Assembly (NCBI GenBank): GCA_009379925.1 | Contig: WHSU01000002.1 | Location: 151,495 to 215,494 of the forward strand | Reading direction: 5' to 3' | Length of the DNA: 64,000 bases | Source of the DNA: Dehalococcoidia bacterium | Lineage (GTDB): Bacteria; Chloroflexota; Dehalococcoidia; UBA2979 | Part shown: positions 51,354 to 62,036 of the stretch, piece by piece | Layout: each line of letters starts with the position of its first letter | Position numbering within the stretch: the first letter of the stretch is position 1 | Program-made: the position numbers and the translations under genes | Notes under the pieces: generated by a model | What the model was told of the DNA's origin: nothing | What the model saw: the letters and a program-made list of their open reading frames with translations, nothing else | Databases searched by the model: none

Positions 51354-52550
51354 ATGAGCGACATCCAGGCACGGGAGGCAGCGGTCTTCATGCAGACCGG
51401 CCGCCGTATGCCGGTGACGCTCGTGCGCGGCGAGGGCACCCGCGTCTGGGACGACGCCGGGCAGTCCTACCTGGACTTCGTCGCGGGCATCGCCGTGAAT
51501 TCGCTGGGGCACGCGCACGCCGGCCTCGTCGACGTGATCGCGGAGCAGGCACGCACGCTGATCCACGTCTCCAACATCTTCTACACGGAGCCGCAGATCG
51601 AGCTGGCGGAGCTGCTCGTGCGGCACTCCGCGCTCGACCGCGTCTACTTCGTGAACTCCGGCGCGGAGGCGAATGAGGCGGCGATCAAGCTGGCGCGGAA
51701 GTGGGGCATCCAGAACCGTAACGGCGCCTACGAGATCATCGCGACGACCAACGGCTTCCACGGGCGCACGATGGCGACCGTCTCCGCCACCGGGACCCCT
51801 CGCTACCGCGAGCCCTTCGGTCCGCCGCTGCCGGGCTTCGTCTTCGTCCCCTACGACGATGTGCAAGCGATCCGCGAGGCCACCACGGAGCGGACCGCGG
51901 CGGTCATGGTGGAGCCCCTGCAGGGCGAGGGCGGGGTGAACGTCCCCGCCTCGGACTACCTGCGCCAGGTACGCGCCTGGTGCGACGAGCAGGGCCTGCT
52001 GCTGGTGCTGGACGAGGTGCAGACGGGCATCGGCCGCACCGGCACGCTGTTCGCGTACGAGCAGGCCGGCGTTGAGCCGGACATCATGACGCTGGCCAAG
52101 GGCATCGCGGGCGGCGTCCCGCTGGGCGCCGTGCTTGCGAAGGAGCGCGCCTCGGTCTTCGAGCCCGGCGACCACGGCTCGACGTTCAGCGGTAACCCGC
52201 TGGCGACCGCCGCGGGCGCCTACGTGGTGAAACAACTGCTCGATGGCGGCGTCCTGGAGAACGCGCGGGAGCGCGGCGAGCAGCTCGAACGTGGCCTCGC
52301 CAGCCTCGAGGACCGCTTTCCCGGGGTAACCGGGCAGCGCGGGGCGGGGCTGCTGCGCGGACTCGAGCTTGCGGCGGAGCACTCCGCGGACATCGTGAAC
52401 CGCGCCCGCGAGCGCGGCCTGCTGCTCAACCCGGTGCGTCCGGATGTCGTGCGGTTCATGCCGCCGCTCACGGTCACCGCCGAGGAGATCGACGAAGCGC
52501 TCGAGATCCTCGCGGGTGTGCTCGCGGAACTGCCGGACGGCGAGCGCTAG
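51354..52550 (+). CDS. argD: Acetylornithine aminotransferase
   Basis: PLP-dependent class III aminotransferase of arginine synthesis, 398 residues. Motifs: VWDDAGQSYLDFVAGIAVNSLGHAH, VYFVNSGAEANEAAIKLARKWG, FHGRTMATVSATG, LLVLDEVQTGIGRTGTLFAYE with the PLP Asp, and IMTLAKGIAGGVPLGAVLAK with the Schiff-base Lys. It fits ArgD/LysJ best by context with argJ, B, G and H. A GAGGAG site precedes the ATG at 51354. Confidence 0.94.
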   Translation: MSDIQAREAAVFMQTGRRMPVTLVRGEGTRVWDDAGQSYLDFVAGIAVNSLGHAHAGLVDVIAEQARTLIHVSNIFYTEPQIELAELLVRHSALDRVYFVNSGAEANEAAIKLARKWGIQNRNGAYEIIATTNGFHGRTMATVSATGTPRYREPFGPPLPGFVFVPYDDVQAIREATTERTAAVMVEPLQGEGGVNVPASDYLRQVRAWCDEQGLLLVLDEVQTGIGRTGTLFAYEQAGVEPDIMTLAKGIAGGVPLGAVLAKERASVFEPGDHGSTFSGNPLATAAGAYVVKQLLDGGVLENARERGEQLERGLASLEDRFPGVTGQRGAGLLRGLELAAEHSADIVNRARERGLLLNPVRPDVVRFMPPLTVTAEEIDEALEILAGVLAELPDGER

Positions 52551-52641
52551 CGGGCGGGCGCGGCCCGGGACCTCCGGCCGCTAAGCACCGCCCGCCGCAT
52601 ACTCAGATCACCCAACTCTGTGACTCAGCAGGAGCATCCCC

Positions 52642-53877
<1,236 letters not shown>

Positions 53878-53883
53878 GACCAC

Positions 53884-54147
53884 ATGGAACGGCGTGGGCA
53901 GTCCGCCGATGAGCCCGTGGACCAGGAGCGGCTCGCGGCCCGCATCACCCAGATGTACGAGGATATCCCGAATGGACTGCTCGCCTCCGAGGAGCTGATC
54001 CGGGAGCGGCGGATCAACGCGTACCAGGAGAACGTCGAGATGGGTCTCCCCGTCGAGGAGGCAGAAGCCCTGTACGCCCAGCACGTAGCAGGGCTTGAAC
54101 AGGACGAGGCCGAGCTGCGAGCCCGCATCGAGCAGGAAGACAGCTAG
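53884..54147 (+). CDS. Small acidic helical protein between argG and argH
   Basis: 87 residues, not recognised. It is almost all helix-forming, with LAARITQMYEDIPNGLLASEEL and LAARITQM.. / AEALYAQHVAGLEQDEAELRARIEQED patterns, net negative, no Cys and no membrane segment. The short LIRERRINAYQENVEMGLPVEEAE segment could be a protein-binding helix. It begins seven bases after argG in the same operon, as if co-regulated. A role as an accessory or regulator of arginine enzymes is conceivable; nothing in the sequence shows one. Confidence 0.65.
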   Translation: MERRGQSADEPVDQERLAARITQMYEDIPNGLLASEELIRERRINAYQENVEMGLPVEEAEALYAQHVAGLEQDEAELRARIEQEDS

Positions 54148-54214
54148 CCATCGCCTGTTCGCACCCACGCACATCCACCGAGTTCATCCGATAGCCCATC
54201 GCCCCGGCGCCGTG

Positions 54215-54220
54215 TAGCCT
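54215..54220 (+). promoter_or_regulatory. -10 hexamer next to the argH start
   Basis: TAGCCT lies six bases before the ATG at 54227 with no Shine-Dalgarno site in between, fitting a leaderless internal transcript that starts at argH in addition to read-through from argG. Confidence 0.35.
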
Positions 54221-54226
54221 CCGCGC

Positions 54227-55642
54227 ATGCCGAACGACACCCCGGAGACACCTCCCGCGAAGCTGTGGGGCGGGCGCTTTAGCGGCCAGACGGACGCGCT
54301 CGTGGAGGCGTTCAACGCCTCCATCGACTTCGACCGCCGACTGTACCGCGAGGACATCGCCGGCTCCATCGCGCACGCGCGCATGCTCGCGCGGCAGGGC
54401 ATCATCGCGGACGCCGACCGCGACGCGATCGTCGACGGGCTGGTGGCGATCCGCGAGGAGATCGAGGCGGGGCGCTTCGAGTTCCGCCTGGACCGCGAGG
54501 ACATCCACCTCAACATCGAGGCGGCGCTGACGGAGCGCATCGGCGACGCGGGACGGCGGCTGCACACCGCCCGCTCGCGCAACGACCAGGTGGCCACGGA
54601 CACACGCCTCTTCGTGCGAGCCGCGTGCGACGAGGCGTGTGAGGCGCTGCGCTCGATGCGACTCGCACTCCTCGAACTCGCCGAGCGCGAGGCGGACACG
54701 GTGATCCCCGGCTACACCCACCTGCAGCGCGCGCAGCCGATCCTGCTGGCGCACCACCTGCTGGCCTACGAGGCGATGTTTACGCGGGACACGGAGCGGT
54801 TCAGCCAGGCGCGGGCGCGGGCGAACGTGCTCCCGCTCGGCTCGGGCGCGCTCGCCGGTGTTACGTACGACATCGACCGCGAGTCTGTCGCGCGCGAACT
54901 CGGCTTCGAGGCGATTTCGACGAACTCCCTCGATGCCGTCGCCGACCGTGACTTCGTCGTCGACTACCACGCCGCCGCCGCGCTCTCGATGGTGCACCTA
55001 TCGAGGCTGGCGGAGGAGGTGATCCTGTGGGCGACGGCGGAGTTCGGGTTCGTCGACATCGCCGACGCCTTCTCGACGGGGTCCAGCATCATGCCGCAGA
55101 AGAAGAACCCGGACGTCGCCGAGCTGGCCCGAGGCAAGAGCGCCCGCGTCATCGGCAACCTCGTGCAGTCGCTCACTCTGCTCAAGGGGCAGCCGCTGGC
55201 CTACAACAAGGACAACCAGGAAGACAAAGAGCCGCTGTTCGACTCGGTCGACTCGTTGCTCATCTCCGTGCGCGTCATGGCGGCCATGATGCCGGCGCTC
55301 ATCTTCGACCGCGAGCGTGGCCGGGCGGCCGCCGTCGCCAACTTCGCGCTGGCGACGGACATCGCGGACTACCTGGCGAAGCGGGGCGTCCCCTTCCGCG
55401 AGGCGCACGAGGCCGTGGGCAAGCTCGTCGCGCGCTGCGAGGCTGCCGGCCAGACGTTCGATGACCTCTCCCTGGAGGACTACCGCGACGCCCACCCGGC
55501 CTTCGAGCGTGACGTGCTCGCGCTCGACATCGAAGCCGCGCTGGCCGCGCGGAACGTGCCCGGCGGCACGGGGCCGCAAGCAGTGGCGGACGCCCGCATC
55601 GCCGCGCGCGAGCGGCTCGAGGGCGAAACGCGAACGCCGTGA
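54227..55642 (+). CDS. argH: Argininosuccinate lyase
   Basis: Last step of arginine synthesis, releasing fumarate. 471 residues of the fumarase/aspartase superfamily. LWGGRFSGQTDALVEAFNASIDFD at the start, TARSRNDQVATDTRLF, TVIPGYTHLQRAQPILLAHHLLAY, and the signature loop GSSIMPQKKNPDVAEL, which contains the catalytic Ser. Overlaps rpe by four bases (GTGA). Confidence 0.95.
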   Translation: MPNDTPETPPAKLWGGRFSGQTDALVEAFNASIDFDRRLYREDIAGSIAHARMLARQGIIADADRDAIVDGLVAIREEIEAGRFEFRLDREDIHLNIEAALTERIGDAGRRLHTARSRNDQVATDTRLFVRAACDEACEALRSMRLALLELAEREADTVIPGYTHLQRAQPILLAHHLLAYEAMFTRDTERFSQARARANVLPLGSGALAGVTYDIDRESVARELGFEAISTNSLDAVADRDFVVDYHAAAALSMVHLSRLAEEVILWATAEFGFVDIADAFSTGSSIMPQKKNPDVAELARGKSARVIGNLVQSLTLLKGQPLAYNKDNQEDKEPLFDSVDSLLISVRVMAAMMPALIFDRERGRAAAVANFALATDIADYLAKRGVPFREAHEAVGKLVARCEAAGQTFDDLSLEDYRDAHPAFERDVLALDIEAALAARNVPGGTGPQAVADARIAARERLEGETRTP

Positions 55643-56319
55643 GCACCGTACGCATTGCGCCGTCGATCCTGACCGCGGACTTCGGGCGGCTCGCCGAGCA
55701 GGTGCGGGACGCGGAGGCGGGTGGGGCCGACCTGTTCCACCTGGATGTGATGGACGGGCTCTTCGTCCCCCCGATCACGTTTGGCGGGCAAGTCGTCGCG
55801 GCCGTGCGGGCGGCGACGCGGCAGCCGGTCGAGGTGCACATGATGGTCGCGAAGCCGGCCGAGCACTTCGAGGAACTGTCGGCGGCTGGAGGCGGGCGAC
55901 TGATCTTCCATTGGGAAGCGATCGGCGCCGAAGACGGCCCGGAGGGCGTCAACGCGCTGATCCAGCAGGTGCGCGCCCTCGGATGCGAGGTCGGCATCGC
56001 AATCAACCCTGAGACACCCGCCGAGGCGATCCTGCCGGTGCTCGCGTCGCTCGATGAGGTGGTGGTGATGCTGATCCGTCCCGGGTGGGGCGGTCAGCCG
56101 ATGATGCCAGCGCACCTGGAGAAGGTGCGCACCCTGCGCGAGCACATCGATGGCCGTCGCCTGCCGGTCATGCTGGAGGTGGACGGAGGGGTGAAGGCAC
56201 ACAACGCGCTCGAGTGCGTCACCGCGGGCGCGGACACGCTGGTCGCCGGGTCGGCCGTCTACAACCCGGGCCAGACGCCCCAGGAAGCCATCGCGGAGCT
56301 TCGAGCCGCGCTCGGATAA
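55639..56319 (+). CDS. rpe: Ribulose-phosphate 3-epimerase
   Basis: Interconverts ribulose-5-P and xylulose-5-P in the pentose phosphate pathway. 226 residues in a TIM barrel: RIAPSILTADFGRLAEQV, FHLDVMDGLFVPPITFGG with the metal-binding Asp, VEVHMMVAKPAEHF, VVVMLIRPGWGGQPMMP, and VDGGVKAHNALECVTAGADTLVAGSAVY. The first His of the HLDVMDG strand and the later Asp of VDGG complete the zinc site. The GTG start overlaps the argH stop. Confidence 0.94.
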   Translation: MSTVRIAPSILTADFGRLAEQVRDAEAGGADLFHLDVMDGLFVPPITFGGQVVAAVRAATRQPVEVHMMVAKPAEHFEELSAAGGGRLIFHWEAIGAEDGPEGVNALIQQVRALGCEVGIAINPETPAEAILPVLASLDEVVVMLIRPGWGGQPMMPAHLEKVRTLREHIDGRRLPVMLEVDGGVKAHNALECVTAGADTLVAGSAVYNPGQTPQEAIAELRAALG

Positions 56320-56416
56320 CGTTCCCTCCTCAACGCCCCACACGAATTCGCGACGCGCTCCGCCCGCCGGACAGCCCGCGTCCTGACCGAGCCTGCCCGC
56401 ACCCTTCGGACACGAA

Positions 56417-56440
56417 GACGCCCCGCGGGTGCGGGGCGTC
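56417..56440. terminator. Bidirectional hairpin between rpe and rpmB
   Basis: GACGCCCCGC and GCGGGGCGTC form a perfect ten-base stem with a four-base loop. It lies between the convergent rpe (ends 56319) and rpmB (ends 56470). On the minus strand it is followed by TTCGTG, a weak pyrimidine tract, so it fits rpmB best. Confidence 0.65.
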
Positions 56441-56469
56441 GCATCGATGCGTGCGTCTGAGGGGCGGTC

Positions 56470-56703
56470 CTAGTAGGGGACGCCGGCGCCCTGCATCTCC
56501 TTGGACTGAGTGCGCAGGCAGCGCGTGCAGACGTTGATGCGCTTCCAGCGGCCCTCCACGAACATCTTCTTCTTGTGCACGTTCGGGCGGAATTCGCGGT
56601 TGGTCTTCGGGGCCTTGCGCCGCCACGCGCCCGAGTGCTTGTGACGGATGGCGCGGCCGAAGGTGGTCCGCTTGTCGCACACGTCGCACTGTCCTGCTGC
56701 CAT
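56470..56703 (-). CDS. rpmB: Ribosomal protein L28
   Basis: 77-residue large-subunit protein. The N-terminus AGQCDVCDKRTTFGRAIRHKHSG and the C-terminus RINVCTRCLRTQSKEM carry two CxxC pairs, the zinc-binding form of L28. NREFRPNVHKKKMF is the conserved central segment. The ATG at 56703 follows AGGA; an in-frame ATG 36 bases upstream lacks one. Location next to the FakA-like gene and recG resembles the conserved order found in Firmicutes. Confidence 0.95.
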   Translation of the reverse strand: MAAGQCDVCDKRTTFGRAIRHKHSGAWRRKAPKTNREFRPNVHKKKMFVEGRWKRINVCTRCLRTQSKEMQGAGVPY

Positions 56704-56890
56704 GTCGTCGATCCTGCTCGTGGGGCTCGCAGTACCCATCCGCTAACGCAAACGGCATACTGGTCAGAGTCTGGATTGCTGGAGGCTACTCGGGAGGGTT
56801 CAGTAGCCTGACGCAGGTTACCAGCCGGTCGTCTGTACCGTCTATCACGCACCGTCCGTTACGTGACGAACCCCGCAGGAGCCGGGTCCG

Positions 56891-58525
56891 ATGATCGCTG
56901 CTACCTCGCTCACCGCACAGCAGCTCCGCGAGGCCCTGGAGGCGGCCGAGCGCTGGCTGGCCCTGAACCGCGACGCCGTGAACGCCATCAACGTCTACCC
57001 CGTCCCTGACGGCGACACCGGCACCAACATGCTGCTCACGTGGCGGGCCGCCTTGAAGGCCGGCGAGGACGTGGAGGGCGGCGCGGGCGCCTATCTCGCC
57101 GCCGTCGCGCGTGGCGCGCTGCTGGGCGCAAGGGGAAACAGCGGCGTCATCCTCTCGCAGATGCTGCGCGGGCTGGCGGAGACGCTGACCAGCGCCGAGG
57201 ACATCGACTGCGCCTCGCTGTGTCGGGCGCTGGAAGGCGCCTCGACGACCGCGTACTCCGCGGTCAGCCAGCCCGTCGAGGGGACGATGCTGACGGTCAT
57301 GCGGGAGGCCGCCGCAGCCTGCGCCGCGGCCGAGCGCGTCCGCTCAGAGTTCGCTCACGTGTTGGAGGCGTTCGTCGATGAGGCCCGCGCCAGCGTGGAG
57401 CGCACACCCGACCTGCTGCCCCGCCTCCGCGACGCCGGGGTCGTGGACGCGGGCGGACTCGGCATCGCCGTGCTCTTCGAGGGTGTGCACCTGGGGATCA
57501 CGCGCGACCCGCTGCCGGATCCGAGGACGCCCGGAACCGCACAGGTGGCGCTGGACGCGGTCGAGCACGAGGGGCATGGCTACTGCACCGAGTTCGTAGT
57601 GCTGGGCGTCGACATCGACCGGGTGACGCTCCAGGATGCGCTCGACGCAGCCGGCGGCGAGTCGATCCTGGTAGTCGGCGACGCGGACGCCGTCCATGTC
57701 CACGTGCACCTCACCGACCCCGGCCCGGCGCTCACCGCCGGCGTCCGCCACGGCGCCCTGGCCGCCGTGAAGGTCGAGAACATGCAGGCGCAGCATGAAG
57801 AGTGGACACAGGGGCACGAGGCACGCCACGAGGAGCCGGGACGCGGGGGCCCGGCCGAACAACGGGAGGCGCCTGCATTCGGCCTCGTCGCGGTGGCGCG
57901 CGGGGCCGGCATCGTGGCGACCTTCCGCGAACTGGGCGCCGCACGTGTACTGGATGGTGGGCCGACGGGGAAGGCGAGCGCCGGGGAGCTACTGGAAGCG
58001 GCCACCGGCGCCGGGCGCGAGCGGGTCTTCCTGCTGCCGAACGACAAAGACGTGCTGATGGCGGCCGAGCAGGCGGCCGCGCAGTCCGGCGGCCTCATCG
58101 AGGTGATCCCCGCCCGCTCGGTCGCGGCCGGGCTCGCTGCGGCGGTCGCCTACCTCCCCGAGGGCGACGCGGACAACGTGGCGGAGCAGATGCGCGAGGC
58201 GATGGGCGACGTCCGCAGCATCGAAGCGACGGTCTCGGTGCGCGACGCGGTGGTCGACGGCGTGGACGTGCGTTCCGGCGACGGGATCGCCCTGCTCGAT
58301 GGCGTGCTCGTCTGCTGCGAACCGACGGTTGAGGATGCCGCGCTGGCGGCCATCCGGCGCGCCGTCACGCCTGCCTCCGCGCTGATCACCCTTTACGCCG
58401 GCGCCGGCGCGCCCGGTGGCGGGGACGTACTCCGGCGCATCATCGAGGACGCCCATCCGGACCTGGAGGTGGAGGTCATCGAGGGCGGCCAGCCACACTA
58501 CCCGTACGTGCTTGCGGTCGAGTAG
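56891..58525 (+). CDS. DAK2-domain fatty acid kinase subunit (FakA/YloV-like)
   Basis: 544 residues. The DAK2 domain occupies about 1-200: NAINVYPVPDGDTGTNMLLTWRAAL supplies the ATP/Mg2+ site, followed by GARGNSGVILSQMLRGLAE. A C-terminal DegV-interaction/YloV domain continues from about 220 (YCTEFVVLG, then TVEDAALAAIRRAVTP). With FakB (the DegV gene downstream) it would phosphorylate fatty acids for phospholipid synthesis. The 18-base gap to the DegV gene and the rpmB-recG context support this. Confidence 0.88.
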   Translation: MIAATSLTAQQLREALEAAERWLALNRDAVNAINVYPVPDGDTGTNMLLTWRAALKAGEDVEGGAGAYLAAVARGALLGARGNSGVILSQMLRGLAETLTSAEDIDCASLCRALEGASTTAYSAVSQPVEGTMLTVMREAAAACAAAERVRSEFAHVLEAFVDEARASVERTPDLLPRLRDAGVVDAGGLGIAVLFEGVHLGITRDPLPDPRTPGTAQVALDAVEHEGHGYCTEFVVLGVDIDRVTLQDALDAAGGESILVVGDADAVHVHVHLTDPGPALTAGVRHGALAAVKVENMQAQHEEWTQGHEARHEEPGRGGPAEQREAPAFGLVAVARGAGIVATFRELGAARVLDGGPTGKASAGELLEAATGAGRERVFLLPNDKDVLMAAEQAAAQSGGLIEVIPARSVAAGLAAAVAYLPEGDADNVAEQMREAMGDVRSIEATVSVRDAVVDGVDVRSGDGIALLDGVLVCCEPTVEDAALAAIRRAVTPASALITLYAGAGAPGGGDVLRRIIEDAHPDLEVEVIEGGQPHYPYVLAVE

Positions 58526-58530
58526 CCCGC

Positions 58531-58536
58531 TAGACT
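58531..58536 (+). promoter_or_regulatory. -10 hexamer next to the DegV start
   Basis: TAGACT lies six bases before the ATG at 58543, with no Shine-Dalgarno site, compatible with an internal leaderless start. Confidence 0.35.
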
Positions 58537-58542
58537 GCCGCC

Positions 58543-59418
58543 ATGGCCATCCGCATCGTCACCGACTCCACCGCCGACATCCCCGCCGACCTGGCGGAGC
58601 GCCTCGGACTGTTCGTCGTACCGATGCCGATTATGTTCGGTGATGAGGAACTACGCGACGGCGTCGATATCACCACGGACCAGTTCTTCCGGCGCCTGGT
58701 GCGCGAGCAGCAGCTCCCGACCACATCGCAACCCCCGTCCGGCGTCTTCGCACAGGCCTACGAGACACTGCAGGCCGGCGGCACGGACGGCATCGTTTCC
58801 ATCCACCTCTCGGGCAAGCTGAGCGGCACCGTGGAGTCGGCGCGGCAGGCCGCCCAGCAGACGGCCGGGCACGTGGCCATCGTCGACTCCGGGCAGGTCT
58901 CGGTCGGCCTCGGGCTGGGCGTGATCGCTGCGGCCGAGGCGGCACAGGCCGGAGCGTCGCTGGACGAGGTGAAGCGCGTGGCGCAGGACGTCTTCGACCG
59001 CACCCGCACATACATCCTCTTCGACACGCTGGAGTACCTCCGCCGCGGCGGGCGCATGGGCCGCGGCATGGAGGTGGTGGGCACGCTGCTCAAGGTGAAG
59101 CCAATCGCGACGCTCGAGGGCGGCGAGCTGGTGGCGGCCGGCCGCGTTCGTACCCGGGCGAAGGCCGTGGAGGACCTGCTCCGACGCGTCGCCGAGTTGC
59201 GCCCCATCGAGCGCGCCGCGGCCGCGCATGCCACCACGCCGCAGGACCTGGACTACATCGTGAACCGGCTGCGCGGCATCGCGCCGGACGCGGATGTCTT
59301 GCCTGCCCGCATCACGCCCGCCCTCGGCGCCCACGGCGGGCCGGGCGTGCTCGGCGTCGCGGTCGTCGCGGCGCCGCGCAGCAACAACGGAGGCTCCCCC
59401 GCCGCCCCGGCGACATGA
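58543..59418 (+). CDS. DegV-family fatty-acid-binding protein (FakB-like)
   Basis: Binds a fatty acid and presents its carboxylate to the DAK2 kinase. 291 residues: RIVTDSTADIPADLAERLGLFVVPMPIMFGDEELRDG at the start (STAD is the DegV Ser/Thr-Asp motif), TTSQPPSGVFAQAYETL, IVSIHLSGKLSGTVESARQAA with the phosphate/carboxylate-binding segment, and the C-terminal LRRGGRMGRGMEVVGTLLKVKPI. The fatty acid preference cannot be read. Downstream recG begins 26 bases later. Confidence 0.92.
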   Translation: MAIRIVTDSTADIPADLAERLGLFVVPMPIMFGDEELRDGVDITTDQFFRRLVREQQLPTTSQPPSGVFAQAYETLQAGGTDGIVSIHLSGKLSGTVESARQAAQQTAGHVAIVDSGQVSVGLGLGVIAAAEAAQAGASLDEVKRVAQDVFDRTRTYILFDTLEYLRRGGRMGRGMEVVGTLLKVKPIATLEGGELVAAGRVRTRAKAVEDLLRRVAELRPIERAAAAHATTPQDLDYIVNRLRGIAPDADVLPARITPALGAHGGPGVLGVAVVAAPRSNNGGSPAAPAT

Positions 59419-59443
59419 GCATCGCGCTGAGGATCGCTGGACC

Positions 59444-62023
59444 GTGAGCACCGACCTCGGGCGGCTTGGGCTCATCCTTCAGCGCGAGCTGGATGCGGGC
59501 GCCGAGGACACCCTCGTGCAGGGTGGACTGGACGAGCTGCTCCGCTCGCAGGCGCGGGACGAGCCACCCGGTTCCGCGCTGCTACGCATGGTGGCCCACC
59601 TGCCGGCCGCCGGATATCGCTCGCTGGACGAGGACGACCGCCGGACCTGGCTACGGCGCGCCCTCGCGACGGTACACCGCGAGGCCGGCCTCGAACGCGA
59701 CACACGCGCACCGCGCGGGCATCGCGACAGCGAGCGCGGCCGCCGGTCGAACGGCGCCGGGCAGCGGCCGGCGCCAAGCTCCGCGGCGACGCAACGCCCG
59801 GCGCGGGCGGCCGCACGTGACGCGCGGCCCCCACCGAAGCCCGCGATCCCGCCGGGCGCGGCGGGCCTCGACGCGCCGATTGCGGCGGCCGGCACGGGGC
59901 TTCGGTCTGCCACGCTGAAGCGCGTGCAGTCGCTGGGGGTCCAGACGATCGGCGACGCGCTGCGCTACTACCCCTACCGGCACCACGACTTCACCCAGAC
60001 CGTACCGATCGCGGCCCTGCGCTTCGGGGTCGACCAGACGGTGCGCGGCGTCGTGGAAAGTTCGCGCGACCTCCGGTTCGGACGCGGTCGAGGCGGGCGC
60101 GGGGCGGCCGAGGTGGTCCTGCGCGACGCCGCCGGTTCGTCGATCCAGGCCATCTGGTTCAACCAGCCGTTCATCGCACGCTCCATCCGGGTGGGATCGG
60201 AGATCGCGCTCGCGGGCAAAGTGGGGCAGTACCGTAACCGGCCAGCCTTCCAGAACCCCGAGTACGAGACCCTCACCGAGGAGATGAAGCACACCGGCCG
60301 GCTGGTGCCGGTCTACCACCTCACGCAGGGCCTCGCGCAACGACCGCTGCGCACCGCCATCGCCACGCTCGTCGAGCGCTACGCCGAGCGCATCGAGGAC
60401 CCGCTGCCCGAGGAGATCCGTGAGCGTCATGGGCTACTGGAACTGGCCGAGGCGACGCGGCAGGTGCACTACCCGGACAGCCAGGAGGCGCTCGAGGCCG
60501 CCCGCCGCCGGCTGGCCTTCGACGAGCTGCTCGCGGTGCAGATCGGGGTGCAGACGCGAAAACGCGAGTGGCAGGACGTGGGCAACGCACCGATGGTCGG
60601 CGACCACTCCGTCGCGGACGCCTTCCTCGCCGGCCTCCCCTTCGCGCTCACGGACGCGCAGCAGCGCGCGCTGCACGACCTGCGGGGCGACCTGGCGCGG
60701 AGCGCGCCGATGTCGCGGCTGCTCGAAGGCGACGTGGGCTCCGGGAAGACGGTCGTGGCGCTCGCGGCGATGCTGTCGGTGGTCGCAGCCGGCTACCAAG
60801 CCGTGCTGATGGCGCCGACCGAGGTGCTGGCGGAGCAACACTACCGCACGCTCTGTCGCGTACTCTCCGGCGAGCCGGAGCCGCCCCTGACCGGCGTCAT
60901 CCACCTGCCCGGACTCGAGCTGCGCATCGTGTTGCTCACCGGATCCACGAGGTCAAAAGAGCGCCGCGCCGCCCTCGAGACCATGCGTCACGGAGAGGCC
61001 GTGATCGCCGTCGGGACCCACGCGCTGATCCAGGGCGGCGTCGAGTACCGGCGGCTGGGGCTCGCGGTCGTGGACGAGCAGCACCGCTTCGGAGTGATGC
61101 AGCGCAGCGAGCTGCGCCGCAAGGGCGCCGAGGCGGCGAAACAGGCCGCCGAAGAAGGCTCGGACGCGGCCGAGACGGTGACGCCGCACCTGCTGGTGAT
61201 GAGCGCGACGCCGATCCCGCGCTCGTTGGCCCTCACCGCGTACGGTGACCTCGACCTCTCGGTCATCGACGAGATGCCGCCGGGACGCACGCCGATCGAG
61301 ACGAAGTGGCTGCCGCCGATTCAGCGCCGGGAGGCATTCCTCCACGTGCGCCGAGAGATCGAGGCCGGGCGTCAGGCCTTCGTCATCTGTCCGCTGGTCG
61401 AAGGCTCCGAGTCGGTCGCCTCGCGGGCCGCGACGGAGGAGTACGAGCGGCTGCGGCGCGAGGAGTTCCCGGACCTCGCGGACCGCATCACGCTGCTCCA
61501 CGGACGGATGGCGTCGAAGGAGAAGGACGCCATCATGCGCGCCTTCGCCGCCGGCGACACGGACATCCTGGTCTCGACATCGGTGGTGGAGGTTGGCATC
61601 GACGTGCCGAACGCGACGGTGATGGTGATCGAGGGCGCCGACCGCTTCGGGCTCGCGCAGCTGCACCAGTTCCGCGGCCGCGTGGGCCGCGGCGAGCACC
61701 CCTCGTACTGCTATTTGCTGGCCGACGACCCCTCGGCGGAGGCGGAGGAACGGCTGTCCGTGATGGAGCGGACGACCGATGGCTTCGCATTGGCGCAGGC
61801 GGACCTGGAACTGCGCGGCCCCGGCGACCTCTTCGGCACGCAGCAGAGCGGCCTGCCCAGCCTGCGCATCGCGAACCTCCTGGACGCACAGCTCATCGAC
61901 GCCACGCGCCGCGAGGCCGAGCGGCTGCTGGAGGACGACCCGCGACTGGCGAAGCCCGAGCACCAGGCATTGCGCTACGCCATCGCGGAGCGGCTGAGCG
62001 AAGTCGTCGCGGAGCACCACTAG
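59444..62023 (+). CDS. recG: ATP-dependent DNA helicase RecG
   Basis: Branch-migration and fork-reversal helicase. 859 residues, longer than the usual 690-780 because of a 160-residue N-terminal extension rich in Ala/Arg/Pro. The wedge domain begins near SATLKRVQSLGVQTIGDALRYYP. Helicase motifs: I GDVGSGKTVVALAA, Ia MAPTEVLAEQHYRTL, II VVDEQHRFG, III VMSATPIPRSLALT, IV VICPLVEGSESV, V ILVSTSVVEVGIDVPNATV, VI QLHQFRGRVGRGEHPSYCYL. Start GTG at 59444 with GAGGA nine bases upstream. It follows the FakB gene. Confidence 0.95.
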   Translation: MSTDLGRLGLILQRELDAGAEDTLVQGGLDELLRSQARDEPPGSALLRMVAHLPAAGYRSLDEDDRRTWLRRALATVHREAGLERDTRAPRGHRDSERGRRSNGAGQRPAPSSAATQRPARAAARDARPPPKPAIPPGAAGLDAPIAAAGTGLRSATLKRVQSLGVQTIGDALRYYPYRHHDFTQTVPIAALRFGVDQTVRGVVESSRDLRFGRGRGGRGAAEVVLRDAAGSSIQAIWFNQPFIARSIRVGSEIALAGKVGQYRNRPAFQNPEYETLTEEMKHTGRLVPVYHLTQGLAQRPLRTAIATLVERYAERIEDPLPEEIRERHGLLELAEATRQVHYPDSQEALEAARRRLAFDELLAVQIGVQTRKREWQDVGNAPMVGDHSVADAFLAGLPFALTDAQQRALHDLRGDLARSAPMSRLLEGDVGSGKTVVALAAMLSVVAAGYQAVLMAPTEVLAEQHYRTLCRVLSGEPEPPLTGVIHLPGLELRIVLLTGSTRSKERRAALETMRHGEAVIAVGTHALIQGGVEYRRLGLAVVDEQHRFGVMQRSELRRKGAEAAKQAAEEGSDAAETVTPHLLVMSATPIPRSLALTAYGDLDLSVIDEMPPGRTPIETKWLPPIQRREAFLHVRREIEAGRQAFVICPLVEGSESVASRAATEEYERLRREEFPDLADRITLLHGRMASKEKDAIMRAFAAGDTDILVSTSVVEVGIDVPNATVMVIEGADRFGLAQLHQFRGRVGRGEHPSYCYLLADDPSAEAEERLSVMERTTDGFALAQADLELRGPGDLFGTQQSGLPSLRIANLLDAQLIDATRREAERLLEDDPRLAKPEHQALRYAIAERLSEVVAEHH

Positions 62024-62036
62024 AGTCGGAGCACGG

